This document shows, one piece after another, positions 41,430 to 51,583 of a DNA stretch of 54,266 bases (its first letter is position 1; the number at the start of each line of letters is the position of its first letter). The DNA is taken from assembly GCA_038093975.1 (NCBI GenBank), contig JBBPTG010000166.1, positions 1 through 54,266 on the forward strand. The letters run 5' to 3'. Position numbers and translations under genes: made by a program. Source of the DNA: Chalciporus piperatus. Taxonomy: Eukaryota; Basidiomycota; Agaricomycetes; Boletales; Boletaceae. A model generated the notes under the pieces. The model did not search any database and had not been told where the DNA came from. It saw nothing but the letters and a program-made list of their open reading frames with translations.

Positions 41430-42300
41430 ATGGGGGGTATAGTGGGGGAGGCTCTTTATATGTTTTTAGACCGGTTCCGGGTGGCCGGGGCGAGCGTTAT
41501 CTCGGGTGTTCGGTTCGTGATGATATTAGTTGTTTCTGGTTCGGGGTGGTGGTGTGGCATCGGTTGGTGGCCTCATGTTGGGGAGCTTGGGGTTCGTGTC
41601 AGCGGGGTTGTTGGCTCGTGGTCCCCCTGGCCTTGGTAGGTTTGATTGGCGTATAAACGTGATAGTGGGTGTGTTCTAGGGAGGTGATTTGGCAGCGGTT
41701 TGTGGCCTCATGTTGGGGGGCTTGATGTCATGTCTGCGGGGGTTGCGCTCATGGTCCCTGTCTGTTTTTAGTACGGCCCGCTTGTATGATGGTGGTCTTT
41801 TAGTGGTGGTTTCTAGCGTATGGGTGGGGTGGCCGCTGTTATGTGTGGTGGACGTGGCAGGGGTTTCGTTGACAGGTATGCATGGCTTTCCTGGCCTCGT
41901 GGTGTTTTACCTCTCCGGGGTTTCTGCCATTGGTGATTGGGGGTGGTTCGTGCTTTATCTCTAGGTCGGTTGGACGGCACGGGCTATTTTATTTAGGTGG
42001 GGGGCGCCTGGTCGCAGCTCGACTTAGGTGTCGAGCATCCTTGCCCGCGTTTTTAGGCGTGGGAAAACTGACCATGGTTGTGGTACGAGTTCAAGGAGCC
42101 CCCCTGCACATGATTTCAGCGGTTAGAGATCGTGAAAGCGGTCTCTCACTGCCGGACTCAGCGTATAAATATGTCACCAATGTCCAGCATCAAACATGTA
42201 CCCTCTCCTAAAATACCCTTTTCTAACTGCTCTAGCTAACGACCGTCGTGCAGAGTCACTGCGGCGTTCATCATTCCATTGACAACGACACAGATCGACA
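41430..42300. repeat. Intergenic region with a ~150-bp degenerate duplication
   Basis: Divergent space between the ORF1 gene and the P450. Two imperfect copies of a block with GGTGGCCTCATGTTGGGGAG, GCGGGGTTG, then GGTCCC (about 41560-41630 and 41690-41765). This may be the 5' UTR of the LINE-like element. No exon was accepted. Confidence 0.4.
42158..42172 (+). promoter_or_regulatory. TATA box of the P450 gene
   Basis: GCGTATAAATATG lies ~150 bp upstream of the start codon at 42317, a plausible core promoter position for a fungal gene. Confidence 0.5.
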
Positions 42301-42316
42301 CTGAACTCACACGGCG

Positions 42317-44789
42317 ATGATTCCAGTTGGAAAGTTATTGTTTTCTGCGTTTGCATCCGGCGTGGGTTTTGCTCTCTGGAAACTCTTTGGTGTTGTGTAT
42401 CAGCAGCTTCGGTCTCCGTTGCGTAACCTCCCTGGTCCGAAAGGCACGAGCATCATCTATGGAAATTTGGGGGACATATGGCGAGCTGTGAGTCGCCCAC
42501 TTCGAGCCTGTATCGAGCATGTTCTAACTTTTCGTCCTGTCTGCTTCTAGGAGAACTCGGTACTCCACGAAAAATGGGTAGAGGAATATGGGAGCACGCT
42601 GAAATACAAGGGGTTCTTCTGCGTATGCTAGCGTCCCTCCGACTCTTCAGTAGTCACCGAGATGCTGACCATGCTTGACTTTCAGACGAACCGGCTGTTC
42701 ACTATGGATCTCCGTGCCATCAACCACGTTCTCACCCACAGTAGCGATTACCAAAAGCCGTCCCAGGTCAGATATACCTTGGCACAGATTCTTGGTGAAG
42801 GTATGGGTCATTATTAGTGAAAAATCCATTTGGCACATACCGACTGAATATCTGCTAGGTGTGCTCTTCGTGGAGGGAGCTCAGCATCGTCAACAGGTTG
42901 GTATCTCTTTCCCTGATGGACCAACACGGACTGAATCATTCATTCAAACAGAGGCGTATTATGGTAAATCGATTTTCACAGATACTTGAATGCTTTGATT
43001 GAATGATATCCAGAACCCAGCATTTGGTCCCGCACAAGTCCGCGCGCTCACGGATATCTTCGTCGCAAAGGCTATCGGGGTGCGTTCTTCCTCCACAGTT
43101 TTTCATTTCCAATCTCAGCCTGCGAAAACAACTAGCTCCGTGATGTATGGTCATCCGAAATCGCCAAGGACCAGGCAGCAACAACTACCGGTGCACGGCT
43201 CAACATCATGCCGTGGCTGAGCAGGATGACGCTTGACGTCATCGGTCTCGCAGGTATGTGGGCCCCGTCTCCCGAGATCTGACTGTTCATGCGAATGGGA
43301 ACGCCGCTGATCATCGAAACAGGTTTCAACTACAAATTTGACGCGCTGAATGCGAACGAGAAGCCAAACGAGTTGAACGAGGCGTTCTCGACCATGATGT
43401 CAGCTAGTACGCGGTTGAGCATACTTCCCATGTTACAAGCTTGGATTCCACCTCTCCGTCTCATCGTCAGCACCTTTTCCATTGTTCTTCTCTGTCTATG
43501 CGTTGAGCCCTACGTTTTTTCTTCTTTCTCTGACAGCCAAGCGATCGTGCAAGGAAGATCCAATTCGCTCAACGGACGATGGCCCGCATCGGGAAAGAGC
43601 TCCTCACGAACGCTAAAGCAGCTGCCCGGGAAAAGGCGACCGAAAAGGGAGAGATCGAGAAGAACAGCTTGGATGGTCGCGATCTATTGACGCTGCTCGT
43701 CAAAGCGAACATGGCGACTGATATTCCGGAGAGTCAGAAGTTGTCTGATGAGGATGTGTTGGCTCGTGCGTCTACTCGTTCATCTTCCCGATCGTATCAG
43801 CTTAGCTCTGACATTTTATATTATTCCCCTACAGAGGTACCGACGTTCTTGGTCGCAGGTCACGAGACAACCAGGTATGGGACACGTTTCGTGCGACACA
43901 TCGACTGGTCAAACTGATGACTCACGTGTTCTTGAATAGCACGGCAACCACATGGGCACTCTTCGCGCTCACTCAAGCACCCGAGATCCAGAGCAAACTC
44001 CGTGAAGAGCTCCTCTCCATCGACACCGAGACGCCCGATATGGACACCCTCATGGCACTTCCCTACCTCGACGCCATCGTCCGTGAGACACTCCGCGTAC
44101 ACGCCCCTGTGCCAAGTTCTGTCCGGATCGCGATGAAAGATGATGTGTTGCCCCTCGAGAAACCATTTACGGACAAGAATGGTGTCGTCCATGATACCAT
44201 CAGGTCCGTGCCCTTCCATTCGAAAGCGCATCCAACACTTTCTCACCCAAAATGACTCACAGCATCAGCAAAGGCGACCCCATCTTCATCCCCATCCTAG
44301 CTATCAACCGATCGAAAGAACTCTGGGGCCTTGACGCCCACGAATTCAAGTACGTTACACGTTGTTCCGGAAGACGCGCTCGATCACTCACTAATCCCCC
44401 TTCCGAAATTACTTATTATTATTATTAGACCAGAACGATGGGAGAACCTCCCCGAGACTGTGTCCCATATCCCAGGGGTGTGGGCTCATATGCTCAGTTT
44501 CCTCGGTGGACCTCGCGCATGTATCGGTTACCGTTTCTCCATCGTCGAGTGAGTGTCCTCCTCTCCGTACAGTCATTCCCTTTTCATCGCTCACCCCCAA
44601 CTCTCTCTCTCTCCGTCCAGAATGAAAGCCCTCCTGTTCACGCTCGTCCGCGCCTTCGAATTCGAGCTCGCCGTCCCCGCGAGCGAGATCGGCAAAAAAT
44701 CGACGATCGTGCAAAGGCCTGTGTTGAAGAACGATCCGACGAACGTGCCGCAGCTCCCGTTGTTGATCAAGCCCTACCAGAGGTCGTGA
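42317..44789 (+). CDS. Cytochrome P450 monooxygenase, 547 aa, 14 exons
   Basis: Exons: 42317-42487, 42551-42622, 42686-42800, 42859-42896, 42952-42963, 43014-43079, 43136-43253, 43323-43465, 43537-43765, 43835-43874, 43940-44203, 44263-44349, 44429-44548, 44621-44789. They join in frame to 547 residues. N-terminal membrane anchor ([20 protein letters not shown]), then the hinge LPGPKG; I-helix oxygen-binding motif VAGHETTS; K-helix ETLR (ExxR); PERW; heme loop [10 protein letters not shown] with the cysteine thiolate ligand. It is an ER-anchored monooxygenase needing a P450 reductase; substrate unknown. Length is normal and all key residues are present, so it looks functional. Exon 5 has only 12 nt (RRIM). 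Confidence 0.93.
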
Positions 44790-45139
44790 GATGCAAGCGC
44801 GTATGGGTATATAAAGCTGCTCGATAATTTATTGCGATCTGAAATTGGACTCGTGATTTTGCCTCGTTAACATACGTCCGGGCATTTGATCTTGGTATCT
44901 ACTTATTATCGATCGTTTATCTACTTTTTGCGATGTAGAGTTAGATAAGGCCCAGATAATTAACGGACTGTTGTAATCGCCTACGAAAGTGAGAATGTCA
45001 TGTAGACCACTTTGTGTCTCATCAACGGTCCTCGGTGCAGACCGTTCGAAGAAGCAAGATGGGGACTTGGGCCAGTTTTAAGACCCTTCACTGGCGCGGA
45101 TTAGGCATCACGCACGAATGGAACACAGTTTTTTTTCGT
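44790..45139. other. Convergent intergenic space
   Basis: 3' ends of the P450 (plus) and RRP43 (minus) face each other here. No further gene is seen; both transcripts should terminate within it. Confidence 0.5.
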
Positions 45140-46503
45140 TCATTCCAACAACTTGTGCAACACCGTTGCCCGTGCCTTGGCCGCAACCACACACTTATCC
45201 AAAGACCCCATGCCACCCACTGCCGTCCCCAACACCTCACCATCTCCACCATCGCTCTCGCCCATCGCACCCCGCTCGACGCTCACCACGCCTCCTTGTG
45301 TGTCCACGACGATGCTGATCGCAGACGCGAGCAAAGGTTCCTCGAACGATGTCGGATCGGCCAAAAGAGCGGGCGTGCTTCACAAATAGTGTTCAGGATC
45401 ATTTTGAGAGAGACGACGAGATGGTGTGACATTACCTCCCGCCCACACAGCCAAAAGTAAGACCGACAACCCGACGATCCTTGTTCAGCGTCAATGAATC
45501 GCGGATCGTGCGACTGCACGTCGTGTTGGACGTGTCCGGATTAAAAGTCGCTCGCGGGAGCGTTGCTGGCATGATCGTCATTAGGTCCGAGTGACAGGCG
45601 CATCGTATGGAGGATGCTCACTGTTGCTCAAAGCAGCCATCATGGCGATTAACGCGGCATCGAACGCGTTACCGTCGTAGTTGATGCACGTCGCGTCGAT
45701 GTAGAGACACCACGCCGCTTGGCCAGGTGATATACAGAGTGACGTGAGAGGTAGTATGTTTGATCTGACGACAAATCAACGCATTAAGAAAAACAGTGTT
45801 CAAAATCGGAGATGGACGACGTGCGAACCTTTGAAGGGCATCGTTCAGTCTCTCGGATAACACCTGTGCTTCCTCGGATGGAGGGCCAGGCTTGAATTTT
45901 GGTGAGCTCATTGCAGGAAGGTCGATGTTTGGAACTACGTCGATCGATGGACGTGCAGGGTCGGACCACGCAAGGAACAGAGAGTGAAAGGACCAGTCAG
46001 ACAGAAAGGATACGGAAGAACAATCAAAGGACGTACCTATGAACCCGAGATTGGGTGAGTCGAGTTCTGGCTCTGATATCTCAGCTTTGACACCACACAC
46101 GATGATCGTCCCGCCCATTCGGACGAGGGCTGAGCCATCAGCCGTGGATATTGATCCTGTAATGAGTTATCGGCTGTGAGCAAAGACATCTTCTCGAGTC
46201 AACTGGTTTCAGAAGCGTAGAATGACATCTCCCCGAGTCACGATGTATATCTCCAAGTAACCACGTGGCGGCTACACAGAACCGTTCGGGAATGAAAAAC
46301 ACACCAACGTTGACAAAGACATCTCTCCACTCGCTTGGTTCGCGTCCGTCAGGTCTGAGGCCCTCTGCGAGGAAACGTTCAAGGTAAGCGTGGGGGTGAA
46401 GTCGCTGGAATACTTGAGCTCGCAAATCGTCAGATTGTGGGGCTTGCTGAACTGTTCCAATCGGAACTTGTGCACTTGGTCGTTGGTTTGCGAGCATGGA
46501 CAT
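45140..46503 (-). CDS. RRP43: Exosome complex subunit RRP43 (RNase PH-like)
   Basis: Exons run from MSMLANQRPSAQVP (46503) through VFQRLHPHAYLERFL, RPDGREPSEWRDVFVNVG, SISTADGSALVRMGGT, VPNIDLPAMSSPKFKPG and SERLNDALQR, then CLYIDATCINYDGNAFDAAL, the FNPDTSNTTCSRTIRD segment, and the last exon LADPTSFEEPLLASAISIVV ending KLLE. Visible introns include 46157-46314 and 45935-46036. The order (RPDGR start, VCGVKAEI, PNIDLPA, SERLND, xxDxxCINYDGN, DPTxxEE) is that of the catalytically inactive RNase PH ring proteins, closest to RRP43/EXOSC8. In the nucleus and cytoplasm it helps form the six-subunit exosome ring that threads RNA to Rrp44/Rrp6. The gene looks complete: a conserved host landmark. 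Confidence 0.85.
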
Positions 46504-46641
46504 GATGAGAGATCTTGACCGAATGGGAATACATTTCTTTATTTGGATTACTGCCATTTTGAGAGTGCGTTCGCGCCGTTTGAAAGTTCCAGACGATGTC
46601 CTCATCTGCTTGACAGCCCGGACAGACAAAACTATTCGACC

Positions 46642-47980
46642 TTACACTGTTTGGCCGACAATAAATTTACCGCCAGCGTGTTCGTAACTAACCTTCCACT
46701 GAGTCTTCTCTGCTAATGCATCCAGATTTTCAGACCAGATGAGCTGTCCCGAGGTAGGCTCTAAAAGGACCTCTCCCTCCTCGTAAGCGGAAGTGACGTA
46801 TGCCCGAAGAACCGGTTTAAAATCAGTCACGTTCACGGGGCGTCCGTCGCTGACAAGTTACTTCAACGGGTTTTCGACAAAAGGTTGAACGGGAAGACAT
46901 ACCCAATGTTGCGGAATACCCGCGCGAATTGGGGTAAACCTCCCGGCTGCTCTCGAAAACCTGGAAGTACAACATCAGTAGGTCGTCGTTAAAGAGGTCT
47001 GTAGGATTCAGGGTGCTCACCAAGAACGGCATCCACCCTCTCACCAGATTCATTCCGTAGCACCGATCCATCTGACGACAACGGTGATCCATGTTCTCCA
47101 ACGGGATTCTCGGCAGCCTTTCAGTCTGAATTTCAGCCAACAAACACGACGATTAAAGCGTTACCCACAGAGAGTCTGAAATCTGTACCGTCCTCGGTCC
47201 GCCGAAGGTCAAGGGGGTGCCCAGGCTGTGCGGAGCCTGAGTGTCAGTGGCTACTGTAGTCGAAGCCAAACGCACAGTGAAAGGACTCCAGGTCGACATA
47301 GGAATACCGACAGGCCAGAGGTTCGATGCAAGGATAGAGTCAGACTAGCGGGAATTTCAGCAGCTGACACGATCTCGAAAAACCAATGCGTACCGCCTTG
47401 ACCGGGATTGAAGCCATTAATACACTTGCTGGGAAATGGAATTTGAGATCCCCAGCATCAGGTTTGGTGAATGTAAGCCTAGCAACTGTCAATATGATCG
47501 TTCAGTGACGGAACACTGCGACGTACTGATTCGTGTATTCCAACGTCTTCGAGTAGTTTCCTTTGCATCGTCCAAGTGTGATGTCAGCCCACCGATGCTT
47601 AATCTAGGAAAACGCACCTGTCTTTCCATAGAATGCTTTTCTGAAATCGAGAAAGTGAGGCCTGATATATAAGAGGGTAAATCTGTCTCACTTCCAGACA
47701 ATCGGATAGGAAGTTATGGGCGCATCGTGTTTGGTATCATATACGTCGAAGAGGAAGATCAGTGTCGCATCTTTCCCTAGGTCCTCGCTGGAATGTCAAT
47801 GGAGCTCAGTTAAACCTCACCCACTGGCAAAATGTTCGCGGTTACAAATTACCTATGAAATACAACTTTCCGCGTGACGAGAGGGTTGTGTGATTCGGAG
47901 ATCATGGAGGGGAACGTCTGCAGTTGTAACCGACACGGAGTGTATCTGAATTTAGGGGTACTTATAGTACTCCGACCAAA
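46642..47980 (-). CDS. Unrecognised multi-exon protein, possible C2-like domain
   Basis: Several minus-strand exons with GT...AG introns: QLQTFPSMISESHNPLVTRK (near 47930-47860); EDLGKDATLIFLFDVYDTKH (near 47790-47700); LTFTKPDAGDLKFHFPAS (near 47470-47400); SNLWPVGIPMSTWSPFTVRL; FREQPGGLPQFARVFRNIG (near 46970-46910); and a last exon LIWSENLDALAEKTQWKVSY ending VGQTV at 46642. The SHNPLVTRKVVF...LIFLFDVYD pattern weakly recalls a C2 lipid-binding domain. I cannot name the family, and exon borders are approximate. It lies head-to-tail ~140 bp upstream of RRP43 on the same strand. The start codon was not identified. Confidence 0.45.
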
Positions 47981-48199
47981 TGGGCCTAGACTTTGCACGG
48001 TATGTAGCAGTCATACCATAACATTCTTCTTGTCACGTTGGGTTACATGCGAGGACACAAACAAGTCATCTGTTACATAATTTCCTTCTTTTGGTACTGA
48101 ACCAACCAATCAGTGGTCCGAGTCAGGACTCGCGCAAGACGACCGTCAACAACATTACGTTACAAGACAACCTGACAGATGACAGAACAGTGTATCGAG

Positions 48200-49330
48200 C
48201 AAGAAGTTAGCGTAGTCGTACTGTGTCAAGCATGGGATGGATCCGTATTTGTCGATAATACAATGGCAGAGAGCTCGAGAAATTCCTGCGATACAGGGGG
48301 CATGGAGGAAGGTACGGGGATTTGTGTGTTTCCGGAGTCGAGTGGACGAGTACCGCGCGAAGTCCTCTCGACAGCCTGAGGAACGACATATTGTCGTCGC
48401 GAAGCTGCGGTCGCGTCAGGCTCAGGCTGTCGACGGGCGAACAGACCACAGCATCCGATTTGGCTAACCTCAAGGTCTGGGTCAACTGTGGAAGTATCCC
48501 TCGACCCCTCACTGCTCTCCTCTCCGGAAGAGGATTCGACAAGGATCGTGAGGGGTGGGTCGTCTCTAGGTGGAGTTCGAGTACGTGAATGCACACTCTC
48601 ATCATTCACGCTGTGCCTCGACGCGACGTACGTACGCTGTTCGAGAGACAGACTGGAACATTCGTGACGAGCGGGAGAGCGATTAGCTTACTGGCGGCGC
48701 GTATCCTGGATATATTGTGTGCACTCGATTGAATACGAGGCGAGGCATTCTCTTCCACCACTGCCAACGGAATGGTAAATTATTCTGCTGCACGCGGGGA
48801 CCGTCGCGGGATGGGTTTTCTCTCGCTTGCGAGAGATATGGGAGTGCGAGTCGATGTGGTTCTGGGATCTAATGATCGTCAGCGGGAGGTATTGGACGGG
48901 AGAGATGTATGGTATATAAACTCACATCAAGAAAATCAAAGTTTGGGATAGTCGAAGGACCGCTGGCGTCAGGCGAGACCACCGCTGGCATCTATACACA
49001 TTGAAAGTTGGAAACAGCAAGTATAGCGAGTCATGCCAGTGGAACGCACGTCAAGGAGGGAATGCAGGTCCTATAGAAATCCGGTGAGTTATGGAACCGA
49101 TCATGAACGAACGGTGGTACCTTTCGATCATCGTCATCACACGAGGGGACACGCCAGATGTAGATTCTTCCGTCCATTTCCGCAGAGGCAAGGAACTCTC
49201 CTGAAGGCGAGAATGCCATTGCAAGCACGTTGTATGTATTGGGGATCGACTCCATCAGGAAAATGTCACCCCTCTGACGGGCCCTGTCACAACTGTGACA
49301 CTGTCCAATCTCGACAGATCGAAACAAAGC
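48200..49330 (-). pseudogene. WD40-repeat gene fragment
   Basis: A minus-strand exon (about 49327-49100) encodes NVLAMAFSPSGEFLASAEMD followed by GRIYIWRVPS, one clear WD40 blade. Later exons encode DASGPSTIPNFDFLD, then IPEPHRLALPYLSQAREN and WQWWKRMPRLVFNRV, then (48609-48226) a Ser/Glu-rich low-complexity C-terminus ending NTDPSHA and stop. A WD40 propeller normally has seven blades, but only one is here. The sequence upstream is replaced by the Plavaka element from 49387, so the 5' part was probably lost by that insertion or lies elsewhere. Confidence 0.5.
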
Positions 49331-49386
49331 TACTCTAGTCAGTCAGGCCCCTGCATACAGACAGTTCAGACACTCAGTGGAATTGA

Positions 49387-51583
49387 CTAGGTAATGATAC
49401 TATACGAATGATGATCAATATACTTATTTACATAGAAAGCCTGAAAAGCATCGAGGGACTCCGAACAGTCGAGATCTAGTGGTAAGAAATCATTGCCATA
49501 CACTCCGATGAGATGAACCCCTCGAAGTATTGTATCGAGCGAGATAACTGCTCGCGCGCGATCGCCTCTCTCGTTCAACTCCGGTGCTACCACCCACAAC
49601 CCTGTCAGGTCATCCGGCTCTTCCTGAACAGGTAAGAACCACTCGACGAGAGCACATTCGTACTTCCTTCCTGCGTGTTTCAGAGAGAAAAAAAGGCGTA
49701 CTCGGGCCACAAGACAGCCTTGCAGCTCCCCGGGCCCTCGCATCCCAACTCCCTCGCGACCTCCGGTATCCACGAGCACGCAGTCATGACGAGCGGGGCC
49801 GCCTCGCCAACAAGGTGTTGATCGGATCATGTCGCGGTGGAATCCCCTTTGTCCGCATTGGTCGCTTGGCGCACGATACGTTGTGCGTGCACTCTTGTGA
49901 ACTTTGATTCGTCCTCGAGCCTTGGGGCACTGGTTAATGTCAACTCGGTCTCCAGGAATGTCGGCATCAGGATTGACTTGATCGTACAAGAACCGACGGA
50001 TACTGTTGACCAGTTCAGGGTAGCCGAAATGGATGCCAACCTCGGCCGCTGTATGTGGTAGCCCTCGCTCTGTGAGACAAGTGAGTAAGTAGCACATACT
50101 CAGACTCCCGTCTGTGAGGGAAACCATACCATGTCGCCGCGTGAGTTTTACCTCATATGTGGGTGGTTCATCATCTCGTTCGTCTTCCGCACCGCTCGCG
50201 AGCTCCTCGGGCATGATTGTTCTTGCTACCAAATGTGCTGCAACCAATGGACCATCCATCATGCCTCGCTTGACGAAATCTCTTCTCGCGGCAGCCAACT
50301 TGTCCAGCCGTTGATTTGTGACCAACATCTGTCCCAGTGCTTCGAAGCGGCTTGAGCGTCGCCATGGTTCCTTGACTGCCTTGATATGTTTGGACTCCGT
50401 GATGGACGAACAAAGTCCATTCGGCGCACCGAACAGCTCAATGAGCTCGCGGTAATGCTTCATTGCGTGTTGGCGTGGCAACGAGAACCCTTCACGGACG
50501 CCCACATCGTAAAAAATGATGCGATCTTGGTGGAAGCGATCAACCGCTGCGTCAATAGCTCGTAGACAGGCTTCGTTGATAACTGACTGCCGAACCAGAT
50601 AGCCGAAGTCCAGGAACGCGCTGAATACACGAACCATTTGATCGGGAACAAGCCCGACAATGGCGGGGAGGTAAACCTTGTCCTGTTCATCAGCATGACA
50701 CGAATCAAGCTCGAGGATCAAACATACTTTCATCAGAGCCTTTGAATCATCCCCGGTCCATTGTTTAAAGCCGCGCCCCTGCGGGAAGCGTCGCAGACCG
50801 GAGAACGGAGGAGCAGCCGCAATTCTGAAATATTGAGATCTTGATCTTCGAGAACATGAGTTGGATCTTACCGGCGATCTATGTCTGCCATTATTTCTGC
50901 TGCGCGCGCCTTCCCATGAATCAATTCTAAATACTCTCCTATCCAAGTTACCAAATGGTCCTTGAAGCAACCTTTGATCAGTTGATGTAAGAGGTCGGGT
51001 GCGATTAGCATATGGATATCCGCACGGGGAAAATGGGTAGTGAAAGGCTAATTTAGCATTGCGTCATGCGTAAGTCTCGGTTCAATCAATCCCGTGGATA
51101 AGCAGTACCTACCACAATGTCCCCGATGATGCCATAATCATCCCATAAAGTACGGTGATCCAGCATCTGTCGCAAATGTTCTGTGTGGTGCTGGGCACGA
51201 GGACCCCCCCCACTATCTAGATCGTCGTGCGGTGCTGTACAACTATGTGCCATGAGACTTCCCGACATTAAATAATTGTCAGTTTTCCTTACCGTGCACA
51301 CCATCCTTGTACAATACAGGCAAGCAACGCTTGCTCAGGATAGTCGGCGATGTAAGGGCCAAGCCCATAGATAGCACGCCGCAAATGCCCGTCAGGGCAG
51401 CGGACGATATATGGTCTTGTCATGGCCGGTCGGAGAGACTCCAGAATTGCCGCCAAAGAGGAATGGAACAGTTGTCGACGGAACTGTCGGTAAGCGGGAT
51501 CATTCTTGTGGGCCACGTCGGCTAGAATAAGTCTTATGAGTATGATGTACAGTATATATTAGTCAAGCTGCGGGGCCTTACTC
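49387..51583 (-). pseudogene. Plavaka-type transposase, N-terminus missing
   Basis: Minus-strand order: YRQFRRQLFHSSLAAILESL, YGLGPYIADYPEQALLACIV, LWDDYGIIGDIV, then PRADIHMLIAPDLLHQLIKG, FKDHLVTWIGEYLELIHGKA and RGFKQWTGDDSKALMK. After a 48-nt intron come VYLPAIVGLVPDQMVRVFSA, MKHYRELIELFGAPNGLCSS, ITESKHIKAVKEPWRRSSR and a C-terminal half ending YVNKYIDHHSYSIIT. This is the motif series of Plavaka transposases, DNA-cutting enzymes of cut-and-paste elements widespread in mushrooms. The N-terminal region before AHKNDPAYRQF is gone because element E begins at 51584. The remaining frame is open with plausible introns, so the truncation is fairly recent. Confidence 0.85.
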
